Assembly (NCBI GenBank): GCA_003049465.1
Contig: PYSS01000056.1
Span: forward strand, 1 to 64,000
From: Magnaporthiopsis rhizophila
Taxonomy: Eukaryota; Ascomycota; Sordariomycetes; Magnaporthales; Magnaporthaceae
Reading direction: 5' to 3'
Length of the DNA stretch: 64,000 bases
In this document: piece by piece, positions 32,890-43,031 of the stretch
How the letters are laid out: each line of letters begins with the position of its first letter
Numbering within the stretch: the first letter of the stretch is position 1
Program-made: the position numbers and the translations under genes
Notes under the pieces: model-generated
Told to the model about the DNA's origin: nothing
The model's database searches: none
Seen by the model: only the letters and a program-made list of their open reading frames with translations

Positions 32890-33900
32890 ATGTCAGCAGA
32901 TGAAGACCTAGGGCCATTGGTCAGGCTCTGGGGCATCAACCTAAGCCAGCTACCGCCCACCACAGCCGGCGCGGACGAGCTGGCGCCGCTTCTGCGCTCG
33001 ATTCTGCAGGAGGCGGTTCGGCTTCTCGACTCGGCATCGTCGCCAACGACGGCGTGGAAGAGCAAAGGGCGCAAAACGGTAGCGGGCAGCGACGCGCCGG
33101 TCGAGGTGCTGCAGCGCACGTTTTCAGCCGCCGAGCTCGGGCGCATCCCCGGCGCGCCGGAGCAACAACGGCGCGTGCAGGCCGAGACGTGGATCGGGCG
33201 ACGGTCGGTGCACGAGGACAACGGCGCCGCCACGACCACGAAGGCAACAGCAGCAGCAGCAAGCTCCGGATCGGCCAGCTGGGCCGAGTTCCGCGACGGC
33301 CTCAAGGACCGGCACGCCGAGGTGGAGGCGGCGTTCACGCCGGGCTTGGTGGCGCACCGGCGGGTTGCGAGGTGGGAGGGCACCAGCGGGGTCAGAGTCG
33401 AGGTGATGGTGGGTGGGAAGACGACGACGACGGCTTGGGGAGAGTTTACGCTTACTGTTGAGGAGGTCAGACATCGCATTGGCCGCCCCTTGCTGCAGGA
33501 TCGCGTGTTTGCGGTGCTGCAGGTTACGGCTGCTGTCGTCCCTGCTGCCGGTGCTGGTGACAGTGACGAAGAAGGTGGCGAGTTTGTGGTGGTTAATATA
33601 CCCGTTGTTGACGATGACGGAAAGCAGGAGGACCAGGAGCAGGAGGCAGGGACGGAACCGAGGCTGGAGTTTTGCCGCGACGGCGGGGTCGTGGTGGGCG
33701 CGTACGTCAGCGTCGAGCGCGTGCGGAGGCTGCCGGGGAGCGAGATCGAGTGGCTCATGGCCACGGCGTCGGACGCGCGCGGGGCCCTGCCCGCGAGGGT
33801 GCAGGCGCTCGCGGTGCCGGGCCAGGTGGTCAAGGATGTGCCCTGGTTCTTGGGGTGGGTTGCGCAGCAGAGGCTGGAGGCTGAGGAAGAGGCTGTTTAG
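32890..33900 (+). CDS. DUF3074 (START-like) domain protein
   Basis: Intronless 336-residue protein. The order of motifs fits the fungal DUF3074 family, whose fold is related to START lipid-binding domains: ETWIGRRSVHED (about 105), SWAEFRDGLKDRHAEVEAAFTP, then VFAVLQVTA, FVVVNIPV, GAYVSVERVRRLPGSEIEWLMATASDARG and the closing LAVPGQVVKDVPWFLGWV. No signal peptide or membrane span is evident, so it is probably cytosolic. Ligand and role are unknown. The ATG at 32890 follows CAACA, and upstream in-frame sequence to 32806 looks non-coding. An acidic insert (DDDGKQEDQEQE) and Ala/Thr-rich stretch (about 118-130) are low-complexity loops. I cannot name a function. Confidence 0.78.
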   Translation: MSADEDLGPLVRLWGINLSQLPPTTAGADELAPLLRSILQEAVRLLDSASSPTTAWKSKGRKTVAGSDAPVEVLQRTFSAAELGRIPGAPEQQRRVQAETWIGRRSVHEDNGAATTTKATAAAASSGSASWAEFRDGLKDRHAEVEAAFTPGLVAHRRVARWEGTSGVRVEVMVGGKTTTTAWGEFTLTVEEVRHRIGRPLLQDRVFAVLQVTAAVVPAAGAGDSDEEGGEFVVVNIPVVDDDGKQEDQEQEAGTEPRLEFCRDGGVVVGAYVSVERVRRLPGSEIEWLMATASDARGALPARVQALAVPGQVVKDVPWFLGWVAQQRLEAEEEAV

Positions 33901-34483
33901 GCGGGTGGCCGGGCATCTGCATGAGTGTCATGATCATTGGTTGATGTGGCTCTCGCCTCTATTTCATACTGCCTATATATGGGTGATTTCGACTTGGGAA
34001 AAGCACTAGGGAAATATGGGAAGCAGCAGAGCACAGGGGCTAAGAAGAGGCAGGAGAAGAACAGGTGGAATAAGAGAAAGTGGAATAAGAGGAAGTGGAA
34101 TAATGGCAGGCCTCTGCCTATCTAGGGAGATACCAGGCGTATAATAGTAATGACAAAACCTCGTCCTTGGTCGATCGATTAGTTACGCCATCATACACTG
34201 CCGCATGCACCTTATCACGCATTTTCGCGGATTTAACCAGAGGGGCAAGCAACGCTGGACACATAACTTTCTTCGACACAAAGTCTTGACATGTTGCGGC
34301 AACCTGCAGCCCGCGCGTGGGGCCACCGACAGGTCCCCACCTCCCGATCTTGATATAAGTTTGCCATTGACACAACCCACCAACCCACCATATCCGTTTC
34401 TTGTGCACAAGCTCGAGCAGCCTCTATCCCGATACCGGCACATATAACCACTTGGTGCACGTCGACGAATATATTCTACAGCC
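33901..34483. other. Intergenic region, DUF3074 gene to HIS1
   Basis: 583 bp with a 15-bp tandem repeat at 34065-34106. I saw no TGASTCA site in this presumed HIS1 promoter; the nearest lies inside the gene at 34606. Confidence 0.5.
34065..34106. repeat. 15-bp tandem repeat, about 2.8 copies
   Basis: Units GTGGAATAAGAGAAA, GTGGAATAAGAGGAA and a partial GTGGAATAATGG. It lies in intergenic DNA. Confidence 0.85.
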
Positions 34484-35713
34484 ATGGATCTTGTCAACCA
34501 GTGAGTTGCATCTGTTCCCGCCATGGTGCCAGATACGCTAACACCAATAAAAAATAAAAATAAAAAAAGCCTCGAGGGCCGCCTCCTATTTGCGGTGCCC
34601 AAGAGTGAGTCATGCATATACTGCCCTAGATAGCATCTAGCCCCTGGATGCTAGGGGGAAGATATCACGCCATGCGCTGACGACGACAACATTGTCGCAC
34701 ACGTGACAGAGGGCCGACTACATGCGCGGTCCCTAAACCTGCTCGAGGGGGCCGACATCCAGTTCAGGCGGGAGAACCGGCTGGACATTGCGCTGGTCAA
34801 GAACCTGCACATGGCTCTAGTCTTCTTGCCCGCCGCCGACATCCCCACCTTTGTGGGCGAAGGGCGCGTCGACCTGGGCATCACGGGCGAGGACCAGGTG
34901 AAGGAGCACGACGCCGGCGTCCGCGCCGCCGCACAAGAAGGTGACGCGGAGGCAGACCGGCAGCAGAAGAGCGGCTGCGAGACGGTGCTGGACCTCGCCT
35001 TTGGCGCCTGCAAGCTGCAGGTCCAGGTGCCGCAAAAGGGCGCCTTCGCCTCGCCCGAGGACCTGATCGGCAGGAACATCGGCACCAGCTTCGTCCACCT
35101 GGCCGCGCGGTACTTTGCGGACCTCGAACGGGAGCAGGCCGCCCGTCTCGGCGCGCCCGCGCCCGCAAAGCCCCGCACCAAGATTATCGAGCTGAGCGGG
35201 AGCGTCGAGGCCGCGTGCGCCCTGGGCGTGGCCGACGGTATTGTAGATCTTGTTGGTGCGTTTGTTTGTCACCAGCCAACTAATCTGCCCGCGTCTTTCT
35301 CTCCCCCCGGGTTTGGCTAATAACGGTCATGTATAGAATCTGGCGAGACCATGAAGGCGGCAGGGCTCATGGCCATCGACACGGTGGTGGAGTCGTCGGC
35401 GATCCTGATCAAGTCAAAGTCCCCGACCAACCCGGAGCTGGTCGAGCTGATAGCGTCGCGCATCCGGGGCGTCATCACGGCCCAGAGGTACGTGCTCTGC
35501 CAGTACAACATCGAGCGGTCGAGGCTGGCCGAGGCCAAGGCCATCACGCCGGGAAAGCGCGCCCCCACGATCACGGCCATCGACCAGGAAGGGGCCGTTG
35601 CCGTCAGCGCCATGGTGGAGAAGAAGAAGATTGCGCTCGTCATGGACGAGCTGGCCAAGGTCGGCGCCACCGACATCTTGGTGCTTGATATTCACAATGC
35701 CAGGAGCAACTGA
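34484..35713 (+). CDS. HIS1: ATP phosphoribosyltransferase (histidine step 1)
   Basis: Catalyses condensation of ATP and PRPP, the first and feedback-regulated step of histidine synthesis. Four exons: 34484-34500, 34570-34604, 34710-35255 and 35337-35713, giving 324 residues (yeast 297). The first two exons encode only MDLVNH and LEGRLLFAVPK; splicing reconstitutes the PKKGRL-type N-terminus (here AVPKGRLHARSLNLL). The catalytic domain includes RRENRLDIALVKNLHMALVFLP, VGEGRVDLGITGEDQ and the PRPP-loop region ending GVADGIVDLVESGETMKAAGL. The C-terminal regulatory domain (from about 260) includes APTITAIDQEGAVAVSAMV and GATDILVLDIHNARS. An insert AAAQEGDAEADRQQKSGCE enlarges the catalytic domain. 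Convergent with ARC40, 240 bp away. Confidence 0.94.
34606..34612. promoter_or_regulatory. TGAGTCA (Gcn4/CPC1-type) motif in HIS1 intron 2
   Basis: The heptamer overlaps the intron 2 donor (GTGAGT at 34605). It is the palindromic consensus bound by the general amino-acid control activator. Function at this intragenic place is uncertain, because the donor sequence alone supplies five of the seven bases. Confidence 0.3.
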
Positions 35714-35953
35714 TGGTGCGGCTCGCTGGAAAGGAAAAGGCATATGCGGCAGCAATGATAGAGCAGAAATATCCGCTTTCAACGTTGGATTTAAAATAGA
35801 GAACTATTAATGGAAGAGAAATGGTTGGATTGGGTTCACGTCGTATATTCGTTCGGTCAAGCTCATGCAAAAAAAACATATGTGCGGGCATAATGAACAA
35901 GTGCTTGGTCTAACCATAACGGTGCTGCTCAAAGCATCTACAATACATGGTTC

Positions 35954-37212
35954 TTACGTGTCCCAGATGACGACGCGTCCGTCAACTCCGCTCGCTGTCA
36001 GATACGTGTGTTAGCTTTGTGTCTGTCCTTTCCGGTGCCTAGTGTCGCATGAAGTTGTTCGCTGACTTACAGCTGAATTTGACCAGGCCCGAGGCGGATT
36101 CCTGATAAGGCCGGATGGTGGTGATGGTGTTCTGGTGGACCGTCTTGAGCTGGGTGTCGTCCTTGGCCTTGCCCCTCAGGTCCATCTGACGGAACATGTT
36201 GAGGGCCGACTCCTCGCGGCCCGAGTCGGGCAGCCCCGCGGGGCGGCCCTTGGCCTCGAGGGTGCCGCTCAGGTGCCAGCCCTGGGGCCCGCCCTGGAAG
36301 CGAAAGGCCTCGCAGTCGTAGCCGGCGGCGATGATCTCGGCCTCGCCGTTCCAGATGAGGCCCATGAAGGGCAGCAGCTGGGTGGTGATGCTGACGAGGG
36401 CGCGCGGGGGCTGGTCGGGCCCGCCCGGGTAGACGACGGTGATGGAGCTGTCGTGGGCGGCAAAGGCCAGGGCGTCGCCCGAGGGCGAGAAGGCGACGGC
36501 GTGGACCCAGCCGGCCGAGTTGTTGAGGTACTCGCCGCACACCGTGTTGAAGGGCAGGCGCTCACCCCAGGCGCTGGGCTCGGGCTTGGTGTCGACGCCC
36601 TTGACGAAGCTGCTGAAGACGCGCGCGTGCGCGTCCGTCGAGCCCGCCGCCAGCAGCACCGAGTTGGGGTGCCAGGCCACCGTGGTGATGGTGCTGCGGA
36701 TCGGCTTCTTGATGTGCTTGGACACCCACCAGTCGTTCTCCTCCTCAAAGTAGCAGATGGCGATCACGCGGTCGCCCGACCCGACCGCGAACTTGGTCTC
36801 TGTCGGCGACCAGCGCACAAACGTGGCCGCCCGGTTGATGCGAAGCAGCACGAGCGTCGGCTTGTAGCCCGTGGGGGAGGGCTCCCAGACCAGGGCATTG
36901 CGGTCTGTTTCCGGCCGGGCACGAGGCGTGAGCGAGAGTCGGGGGAACTAGACGAGTGATGAGGAATCAAAGGGAAACAAACGACTGACCCTGCGAGCAC
37001 GAAACGATGCGGCCAGAGTTGGGGGCAATGTCGACGCTGGTGACAGTCTTGTCGTGCGCCTTCAGCTCGTCCTTGAGCTTGAAGGTAGAGCCGACCTTGG
37101 AGTAGAGATCGACGGTCGAATCGCGCGCGATGGCCAGCGTCTGGCGGTCGGCCGAGAAGGAGTGGTCGGCGATGGGGTTGTGGAAGAGGTGGTGGACTTC
37201 GGGCGGCGCCAT
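35954..37212 (-). CDS. ARC40: Arp2/3 complex subunit 1 (ARPC1/Arc40), WD40 protein
   Basis: WD-repeat subunit of the Arp2/3 complex, which nucleates branched actin at endocytic patches. Three exons on the minus strand: 37212-36990, 36904-36071 and 35994-35954, giving 365 residues (human ~370, yeast 384). The protein starts MAPPEVHHLFHNPIADHSFS and shows the ARPC1 order: HDKTVTSVDIAPNSGRIVSCSQDRNALVWE, AATFVRWSPTETKFAVGSGDRVIAICYFEEENDWW (read as separate blades), KPIRSTITTVAWHPNSVLLAAGSTD, WVHAVAFSPSGDALAFAAHDSS and a last blade SGVDGRVVIWDT. The last exon encodes only 13 residues and ends the protein. Both introns show good donors (GTCAGT, GTAAGT); the second has a GCTAAC branch site. It is divergent from the U2B'' gene, with 485 bp between starts. 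Confidence 0.94.
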
Positions 37213-37697
37213 GGCGGGCGGGGGGGTGATAGGAGTAGCTCTCGACTATCACCGTGCTGGACCTCTCGGAGGCTGGGTCTGGTCAGGAAGAGGGTAGGTA
37301 GGATGTGATGGATGGGAGCAAGTTCCGGCTTTTGGTCGTCGGCGCATGCAAGCTGCAGCTTCAGGCCAGTGACGACGATAATCCGCCTTTCGGTCAATGC
37401 CTGCCAACGACCGGGCCAGCGACGTAACCGAGTGGGGTATCAGGGGCGTAGGTAGCGCGGGCGGCTTCACCCCACTGGACGTCCCACACCGCCCGGAGCT
37501 TCCATTAGCTTGCATTGGGCAACAGCAGAGCTTGTAGCCAAAATTGCGTGGCACCGATTCTCTCTCCACCAAAAAGAGCATTCCCACGATCCCGCTGCAC
37601 CGCGCCGTGCCGACGACTGCACCTCCCTGACGGCCACCCACCGGTTCGCGCGTTCAAATCATCGCACAGACAGAGACCAGACGCCCTCGGATACACA
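37213..37697. other. Divergent promoter region, ARC40 / U2B''
   Basis: 485 bp shared by two head-to-head genes. No gene was seen. Confidence 0.6.
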
Positions 37698-38483
37698 ATG
37701 GCTACGGCCACGGCTTCGGCCGCAGCCCCGCGTGGCGCCGGCCTGCCGGCTAAGGTCTCGCAGGTCGCCCCGAACCAGACGTGAGTACGCCCGCCAACAC
37801 CTCCCCATATTGGGAGAAGAAGACGCATCTCTGACGCCCAAAACCGTACGGGCAAACCTACAACAGACTCTACGTCCGAGATGTACCCTCGTCGAGGGGT
37901 CTGCAGAAGCAGGACATACGCATGGCCCTCTACATGCTGTTCTCAACCTACGGCCCTGTGCTTGACGTCGTCGCGCTTAAAACGACCAAGATGCGCGGCC
38001 AGGCCCATATCGTGTTCCGTGACATACACGCATCCACACAGGCCATGCGCTCTCTACAAGATTTCGACTTTTTCGGAAGCAAGCTTGTGAGTCGGCCGTC
38101 ACCACCACTTTGTTCTGCCAGTGCTGCCGTCTGTCGGGGCGAGCGTGTGACTGACGGAAGACAAAACCTGCCCACCTCGGAAGAAAATCGAGTACGCCAA
38201 AACAAAATCCAACACGATTGCCAAGCTGGACGGCACCTTCAAGTTAGCCAACCCGTTAGCATCCACAAACGTCCAAGTCACGGAACTCCAGCATAGCATT
38301 TTCAACGCGCCCGTGCCAGGGGCCGCCGCCCACGGGCTCCCCACCAAGCCCCCCTCGACTGGCGACCACGCCATGAAGGACGCCGATTCTGCCGAAAACA
38401 GAGGCCAAAAACGGGGCAGGGACGAGGAAGAGGAGGAGGAGGATAGTGACGTCGCCATGGAGGAGGATAGCGACGACGAGTAG
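37698..38483 (+). CDS. U2 small nuclear ribonucleoprotein B'' (U1A/U2B''-type RRM)
   Basis: RNA-binding spliceosomal protein that binds U2 snRNA stem-loop IV, with U2A'. Three exons: 37698-37780, 37867-38086 and 38184-38483, giving 200 residues. After an Ala-rich start comes NQTLYVRDV (RNP2, LYVRDV), then a single RRM with LFSTYGPVLDVVALKT, RNP1 RGQAHIVF, and GSKLKIEYAKTKSNTIAKLDGTF, the typical U1A/U2B'' end of the domain. The C-terminal 60 residues are low-complexity, with a basic QKRGRD followed by an acidic Glu/Asp tail; no second RRM is seen. This single-RRM layout fits yeast Msl1 and favours U2B'' over full-length U1A. Convergent with ATG10, 164 bp between stop codons. Confidence 0.87.
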
Positions 38484-38647
38484 GTTTGCTGTTACCGGAA
38501 CTATTATTCCGGCTCAGACCGGACGCGCTCAGGCGAGAGCACGTGTAAAGATACGGCCTCCGGGCGCAACTCGGCGAGGGAGACGAGGACCGCCCGACTC
38601 GGCCTTCTGGATCGCACGCCTTGGTAGACAGCCACCGCCGGGGTTTG

Positions 38648-39589
38648 CTACGCCGATGCCATTTCGGTTGGAACCCAGAGGCCAACGCAGCCGCCCACCA
38701 GTCCCAACCAGACCATCAGGTAGTCTTCTCTGGAGCAGTCAAAGTCCGACATTGCGTCTCCAAGGAGGCATGGGTGGATGAAGAAGCTTGGCACGCCTGT
38801 TATGGGATGGTGCTGAATAAGGGTGGGGAAAACACAGGCAGGAAAGAAAAAGAAGGGTGCAGCATGTTAGTATAGACCGACCGGCCCTAGACTCGGAAGA
38901 AGGCTGCATAACCAGACTCGCTTACATCTGCTGAGATGGCCCCGACAGGCCCTTGCATCCGGAGCCGTTCCTTGAACTGGCCGGGAACCAAGCGCCGAAA
39001 GACCGTGTCCAGGTCCAGCGCCGGCTCGTCGACGGGCAGCCCCCGCAGGGAGAACCATAGACATGGCGCTCGGTAAGTTGGGTGGAGGTGGATCTCATAG
39101 GTGACGCTTGCCAGATCTGCGGGGGCGGGACGGCTGGGGAGGGCCGACTGGCGCCAAAAAAAAAAAAAAAAGGTCGAGGTTTTAGTTCAGGCGCAGCTGA
39201 GGCTAGCTGTACGGCACGACACGCTGTTGGGTGGTGGAACAAACCGAATCCGCGTCTTCGAGGTCCATCATGTGCTGGTCGGCGCCAATGTGGGCGGCGG
39301 CATCTTCTTCATCGAGGGAGAAGCCGCCGAGCTGGGCAGAGAGGCCACCGTCGTCCAGGTCGAGCTCGGCGGCGGCGATGGGGCGGACTATCTGAACGTA
39401 GGTGCTGTACTCGGGGCCCAGGCCAAACGAGATGTCGAGGGCAGAGATGACGTTGAGCTTCCACTGCCTGCGGAGCGGGCCCAGGGCGGCGCGTCGATAC
39501 CTCCTGTCGAGCTGATGGCAGGCCTCGGCGAACTCGTCGGCGTCGAGGAAGGGGTACTCGCGGAAGTCGGAGTTCTTCTTGGCGGACAT
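38648..39589 (-). CDS. ATG10: Atg10 E2-like enzyme of the Atg12 conjugation pathway
   Basis: Autophagy E2-like enzyme that transfers Atg12 from Atg7 to Atg5. Three exons on the minus strand: 39589-39245, 39147-38926 and 38812-38648, giving 243 residues (yeast 167). N-terminus: YPFLDADEFAEACHQLDRRYR, then LGPLRRQWKL and YSTYVQIVRPI. Exon 2 carries VTYEIHLHPTYRAPCLWFSL, RGLPVDEPALDLDTVFRRLV and GPVGAISAD. Exon 3 carries HHPITGVPSFFIHPC, whose HPC Cys matches the Atg10 catalytic cysteine, then a YLMVWLGLVGGCVGLWVP tail. The exon 1/2 junction uses a GTTTGT donor and an acceptor directly after a T16 tract; it is the only nearby acceptor that keeps the frame with an in-phase donor. Exon 2/3 uses GTAAGC, an ACTAAC branch site and TTCAG. 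The first junction is the least certain. Confidence 0.87.
39156..39171. repeat. Poly(A) tract, 16 bp, within ATG10 intron 1
   Basis: Read on the ATG10 strand this is T16, eight bases before the predicted acceptor GGCGCCAG. It would serve as an extreme polypyrimidine tract. Confidence 0.9.
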
Positions 39590-40519
39590 TGGAGCGGGAT
39601 GTCCTCGCCTTGACGAGGTAGGTAAGTGGTAGGGTACCTGGTAGGTTACAGGCACGGGCTCGAGGTGAAGTTTCTCGATCGAGGGGAATTCCAAAAATGA
39701 TGGAGGCCCACTCTGTATATACCTGGTACAGTAGTACCTATCTGCACTCGTGACGGTTGCGTAACTGTTTCGCGACCCGTCTGGCACGTTGGTCTTGTTC
39801 CTCGCAATGCGCATTTGAATTCAACGTCATACCATCCTCTGGCATGCGTGGATGCTGCATGCCTTGTCCACACAAGAAACGGGCGAAAAATAAGGTGGCG
39901 GCCCAAGAGCAATAGATGCAGGGACTTGGGCGCCCCGCAAACAGAAAAAGTCCAGGATGCGGCAGGCGGCACTAGGGCTGACGGATTGGGTAGCTGTGGC
40001 CTTTTTTCCCTATAGGCCATCTCAATCGGGAATCAGGACTCAGTGGCCAGGTGGTTCCTAAATCGGTCTTTTTCTTTCCACTGGCACATCCCTCCCCACC
40101 CCCGACTCGACTCACCTTTATTCACGTTGCTGTCCCTAGCTGGAATTGCCACCGTCGTCGCCCCTGTTGTTGTGCCTGTCGCCATCGCAACTCCACCAGC
40201 CTCACACATACCCCGGCCTGGATGCTAAGCCTTTGTGGCTACAACTACCAGGGTCATCAATCGGGTCAGAGCTCTCTGGGGCGCTTAACGTCTGCTCGAT
40301 CCGTCTTGACTCGAACCTGGGGGGAGAAGGAAGGGCAAAAAACGGCCCCTTGATCAAGTTGCCCCCTCCCCCTGGAGCCGAGACCACGCGAGCCAGACCA
40401 AGGGCAGCAGCAACTATATCTGAGGCCACCATTCCCGAACAAGAACAAGCCGGGCTGGCTCAGCAAAGCAAGCATCGCCCAACACAAAGCACAACAGCAC
40501 ACGGCGCCGACACGAGGAC
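39590..40519. other. Divergent promoter region, ATG10 / MNS1
   Basis: 930 bp. TAGGTA-type motifs occur at about 39618-39650. The last ~450 bp are C/T-rich and probably MNS1 leader. No gene was recognised. Confidence 0.55.
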
Positions 40520-42571
40520 ATGTCGTTCGCAGTGCCCAAGCATGTGCCGTCGTCGTTTGGGAACCCGCAGCAGCGAGAGTTGGAAGACCGCCTGTGGGCC
40601 GCCTCGCGCGCAAAACAGCAGCACCAGCATAACCAGCGCCACGGCGTGCTCGGCGGCGTCCAGGACCGCGTCGGCGGCTTCTTCGATCCAGGCCGCCGGG
40701 CCTCCCTCCCGATGTACAAGGACAAGCCATACGCATACCCGCCTTCGCACCGCAACCGCCCCATATACCGGACGAAGCGAGGGGTCGGATTCCTGTTCCT
40801 GGCCGTCCTCGGCCTCTTCTACCTCAGCGGTGCCTTTGACGGGCATAGGGAAAAGGTCACGAAGCCCTTGCGGGACTGGTCGTGGCCCGCCAAGGGAGGC
40901 AAGGCGACGACGGCCGCGGGCGGCAAGGTCGACTGGTCAGAACGGAGGGCGCGCGTGGTGGACGCGTTCGAGCTGAGCTGGGCGGCCTACGAGCGATATG
41001 CGTGGGGCTATGACGAGTTCTACCCCGTCTCCAAGAAGGGCCGGCAGATGGCCAAGAGCGGGCTGGGCTGGATCATTGTGGACTCGCTCGACACCATGAT
41101 GCTCATGAACCTGACGACGCAGCTGAAACACGCGCGGCAATGGATCACAAAGTCGCTGACGTACGACCAGGACCAGGACGTCAACACGTTCGAGACCACG
41201 ATCCGCATGGTCGGCGGCCTGCTGTCGGCCCACTACCTCTCGACCGAGTTCCCGGACATGGCGCCGCTGACCGAGGACGACCCGGGCACGCCGGGCGAGG
41301 ACCTGTACCTGGAGAAGGCAAAGGACTTGGCGGACCGGCTGCTGTCGGCGTTCGAGACGCCGTCAGGCATCCCGCTGGCCAGCGTCAACCTGGCCAAGTT
41401 CAAGGGCATCGCGTCGCACGCCGACGGGGGCGCGTCGTCGACGGCCGAGGCCACGACGCTGCAGCTCGAGTTCAAGTACCTGGCCAAGCTGACGGGCGAG
41501 AAGCTGTTCTGGGACAAGGCCGAGAAGGTGATGGAGGTGGTGGACGGCCTGAACCAGTGGGACGGGCTGGTGCCCATCTTCCTGAACCCGGCCACGGGAA
41601 AATTCCAGGGCGAGAACATCCGACTGGGCAGCAGGGGCGACTCGTACTACGAGTACCTGATCAAGCAGTACCTGCAGACCAACAAGAAGGAGCAGGTGTA
41701 CTCCGACATGTGGCACGAGGCCCTGGGCGGCGTGCGCAAGCACCTGGTGACGTACACGGAGCCCTCCGGGTTCACCATCATCGGCGAGCGACCCGACGGC
41801 CTGAAGCGCCCGCTGTCGCCCAAGATGGACCACCTCGTCTGCTTCATGCCGGGGACCATCGCCCTGGGCGCCACGGGCGGACTGACCGAGGCCGAGGCGC
41901 GCCGTCGCAAGACCTGGACGCGCCGGGACGAGGCCGACATGCGCCTGGCCCGCGAGCTGATGCACACGTGCTGGGGCATGTACAAGTACATGGCCACGGG
42001 GCTCGCGCCCGAGATCACCTTCTTCAACGTCGCCGACCCGCCGCCCGCCGAGTCGGCCCCGCGCCGCGCCACGCCGCCCGCCGTCCTGTCCACCGAGGAC
42101 CCGGCGGACGCGACCTGGCGCAAGGACTTCATCGTCAAGGAGTTCGACTCGCACAACCTGCAGCGGCCCGAGACGGTCGAGAGCCTTTTTTACATGTGGC
42201 GCATCACAGGCGACGCGAAATACCGCGACTGGGGCTGGGAGATGTTTTCGTCTTTTATGGAGCACACGGCCGTGCCCGACGCCGGCGGGTTCACGAGCCT
42301 GTCAAACGCCAATAAGGTGCCGCCCGTCACGCGCGACAATATGGAGAGCTTCTGGCTGGCCGAGACGCTCAAGTACTTTTACCTCCTCTTCTCGCCAAAC
42401 GACCTCCTCCCCCTCGACCGCATCGTCATCAACACCGAGGCCCATCCGCTGCCGCGCTTCGACATGGGTCCGCTGTTTTCCACGGGCTGGAAGCGGAAGC
42501 CGCGGGAAAAGAGTGGGAGTAGTAGTAGCAGCAGCACGAAGGATGCAAAGGACGCAAAGGGAGCACATTAG
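40520..42571 (+). CDS. MNS1: ER alpha-1,2-mannosidase, GH47 (Mns1 type)
   Basis: Class I alpha-mannosidase that trims one mannose from Man9GlcNAc2 on glycoproteins in the ER, feeding quality control and ERAD. Intronless, 683 residues. A cytosolic N-terminal tail (1-87) precedes a signal anchor (about 88-104), then the (alpha/alpha)7 GH47 domain: RRARVVDAFELSWAAYERYAWG, GLGWIIVDSLDTMMLMNL, NTFETTIRMVGGLLSAHYLS (acid Glu225), GDSYYEYLIKQYL, HLVCFMPGTIALG, RPETVESLFYMWRITGD, SFWLAETLKYFYLLF and INTEAHP with the calcium-binding Thr639. The yeast enzyme is 549 residues; extra length is in the N-terminal tail, a loop with PPAESAPRRATPP, and a Ser-rich/Lys-rich C-tail. ER versus Golgi location is inferred. 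Confidence 0.93.
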   Translation: MSFAVPKHVPSSFGNPQQRELEDRLWAASRAKQQHQHNQRHGVLGGVQDRVGGFFDPGRRASLPMYKDKPYAYPPSHRNRPIYRTKRGVGFLFLAVLGLFYLSGAFDGHREKVTKPLRDWSWPAKGGKATTAAGGKVDWSERRARVVDAFELSWAAYERYAWGYDEFYPVSKKGRQMAKSGLGWIIVDSLDTMMLMNLTTQLKHARQWITKSLTYDQDQDVNTFETTIRMVGGLLSAHYLSTEFPDMAPLTEDDPGTPGEDLYLEKAKDLADRLLSAFETPSGIPLASVNLAKFKGIASHADGGASSTAEATTLQLEFKYLAKLTGEKLFWDKAEKVMEVVDGLNQWDGLVPIFLNPATGKFQGENIRLGSRGDSYYEYLIKQYLQTNKKEQVYSDMWHEALGGVRKHLVTYTEPSGFTIIGERPDGLKRPLSPKMDHLVCFMPGTIALGATGGLTEAEARRRKTWTRRDEADMRLARELMHTCWGMYKYMATGLAPEITFFNVADPPPAESAPRRATPPAVLSTEDPADATWRKDFIVKEFDSHNLQRPETVESLFYMWRITGDAKYRDWGWEMFSSFMEHTAVPDAGGFTSLSNANKVPPVTRDNMESFWLAETLKYFYLLFSPNDLLPLDRIVINTEAHPLPRFDMGPLFSTGWKRKPREKSGSSSSSSTKDAKDAKGAH

Positions 42572-42904
42572 TTGACATCAAAATCAATATCGGAGTACAT
42601 GGTGTTGTCGTAGGGTAATGGAATGATATAAAATAGATCTCGGGTAGGTAGTTTGTTTGGCATTTGTAGCATTTTCCAGTTTGGTTTTTTGTTCTTGTTT
42701 CTGGTACCTATTCCCAACCACCGAAATCCCTTTTTGAAAAGCACGAGCGAGTGAGATCGGGTGGTAGTGAAACGCCGCACCACACCCAGCAATGCCCAGA
42801 ACAACGGGGATGGATATCCCAAGAAAACGAAACTAACTCCCACACCCTATGGCCCCCGTCGTATCCAAGACCAAAATGTCCGTGTTTGCCGTATACCAAG
42901 AAAC

Positions 42905-42932
42905 CAAAAAAAAAAAAAAAAAAAAAAAAAAA
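42905..42932. repeat. Poly(A) tract, 28 bp
   Basis: Longest uninterrupted A run outside the gap region, located between two convergent genes. Confidence 0.9.
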
Positions 42933-42997
42933 CCCCGACGTGATGTCTACCAAGAAACATGACGCTCTCCCGGCGTAGATATTTCAACGAAATTTCG

Positions 42998-43031
42998 TCC
43001 ATCCATCCATCCATCCATATATCCATCCATC
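42998..43031. repeat. ATCC tetranucleotide repeat
   Basis: About eight ATCC units with one ATAT interruption, in 3' flanking DNA. Confidence 0.8.

Noticed and set aside
39106..39120. ATG10 acceptor CCGCAG at 39117
   Set aside because: It would need a donor in another phase; joining to the only good donor (39244) breaks the frame, whereas the acceptor after the T16 tract keeps it.
41140..42315. 391-codon plus-strand ORF
   Set aside because: Frame-shifted shadow of MNS1, with Arg/Gly/His-rich composition.
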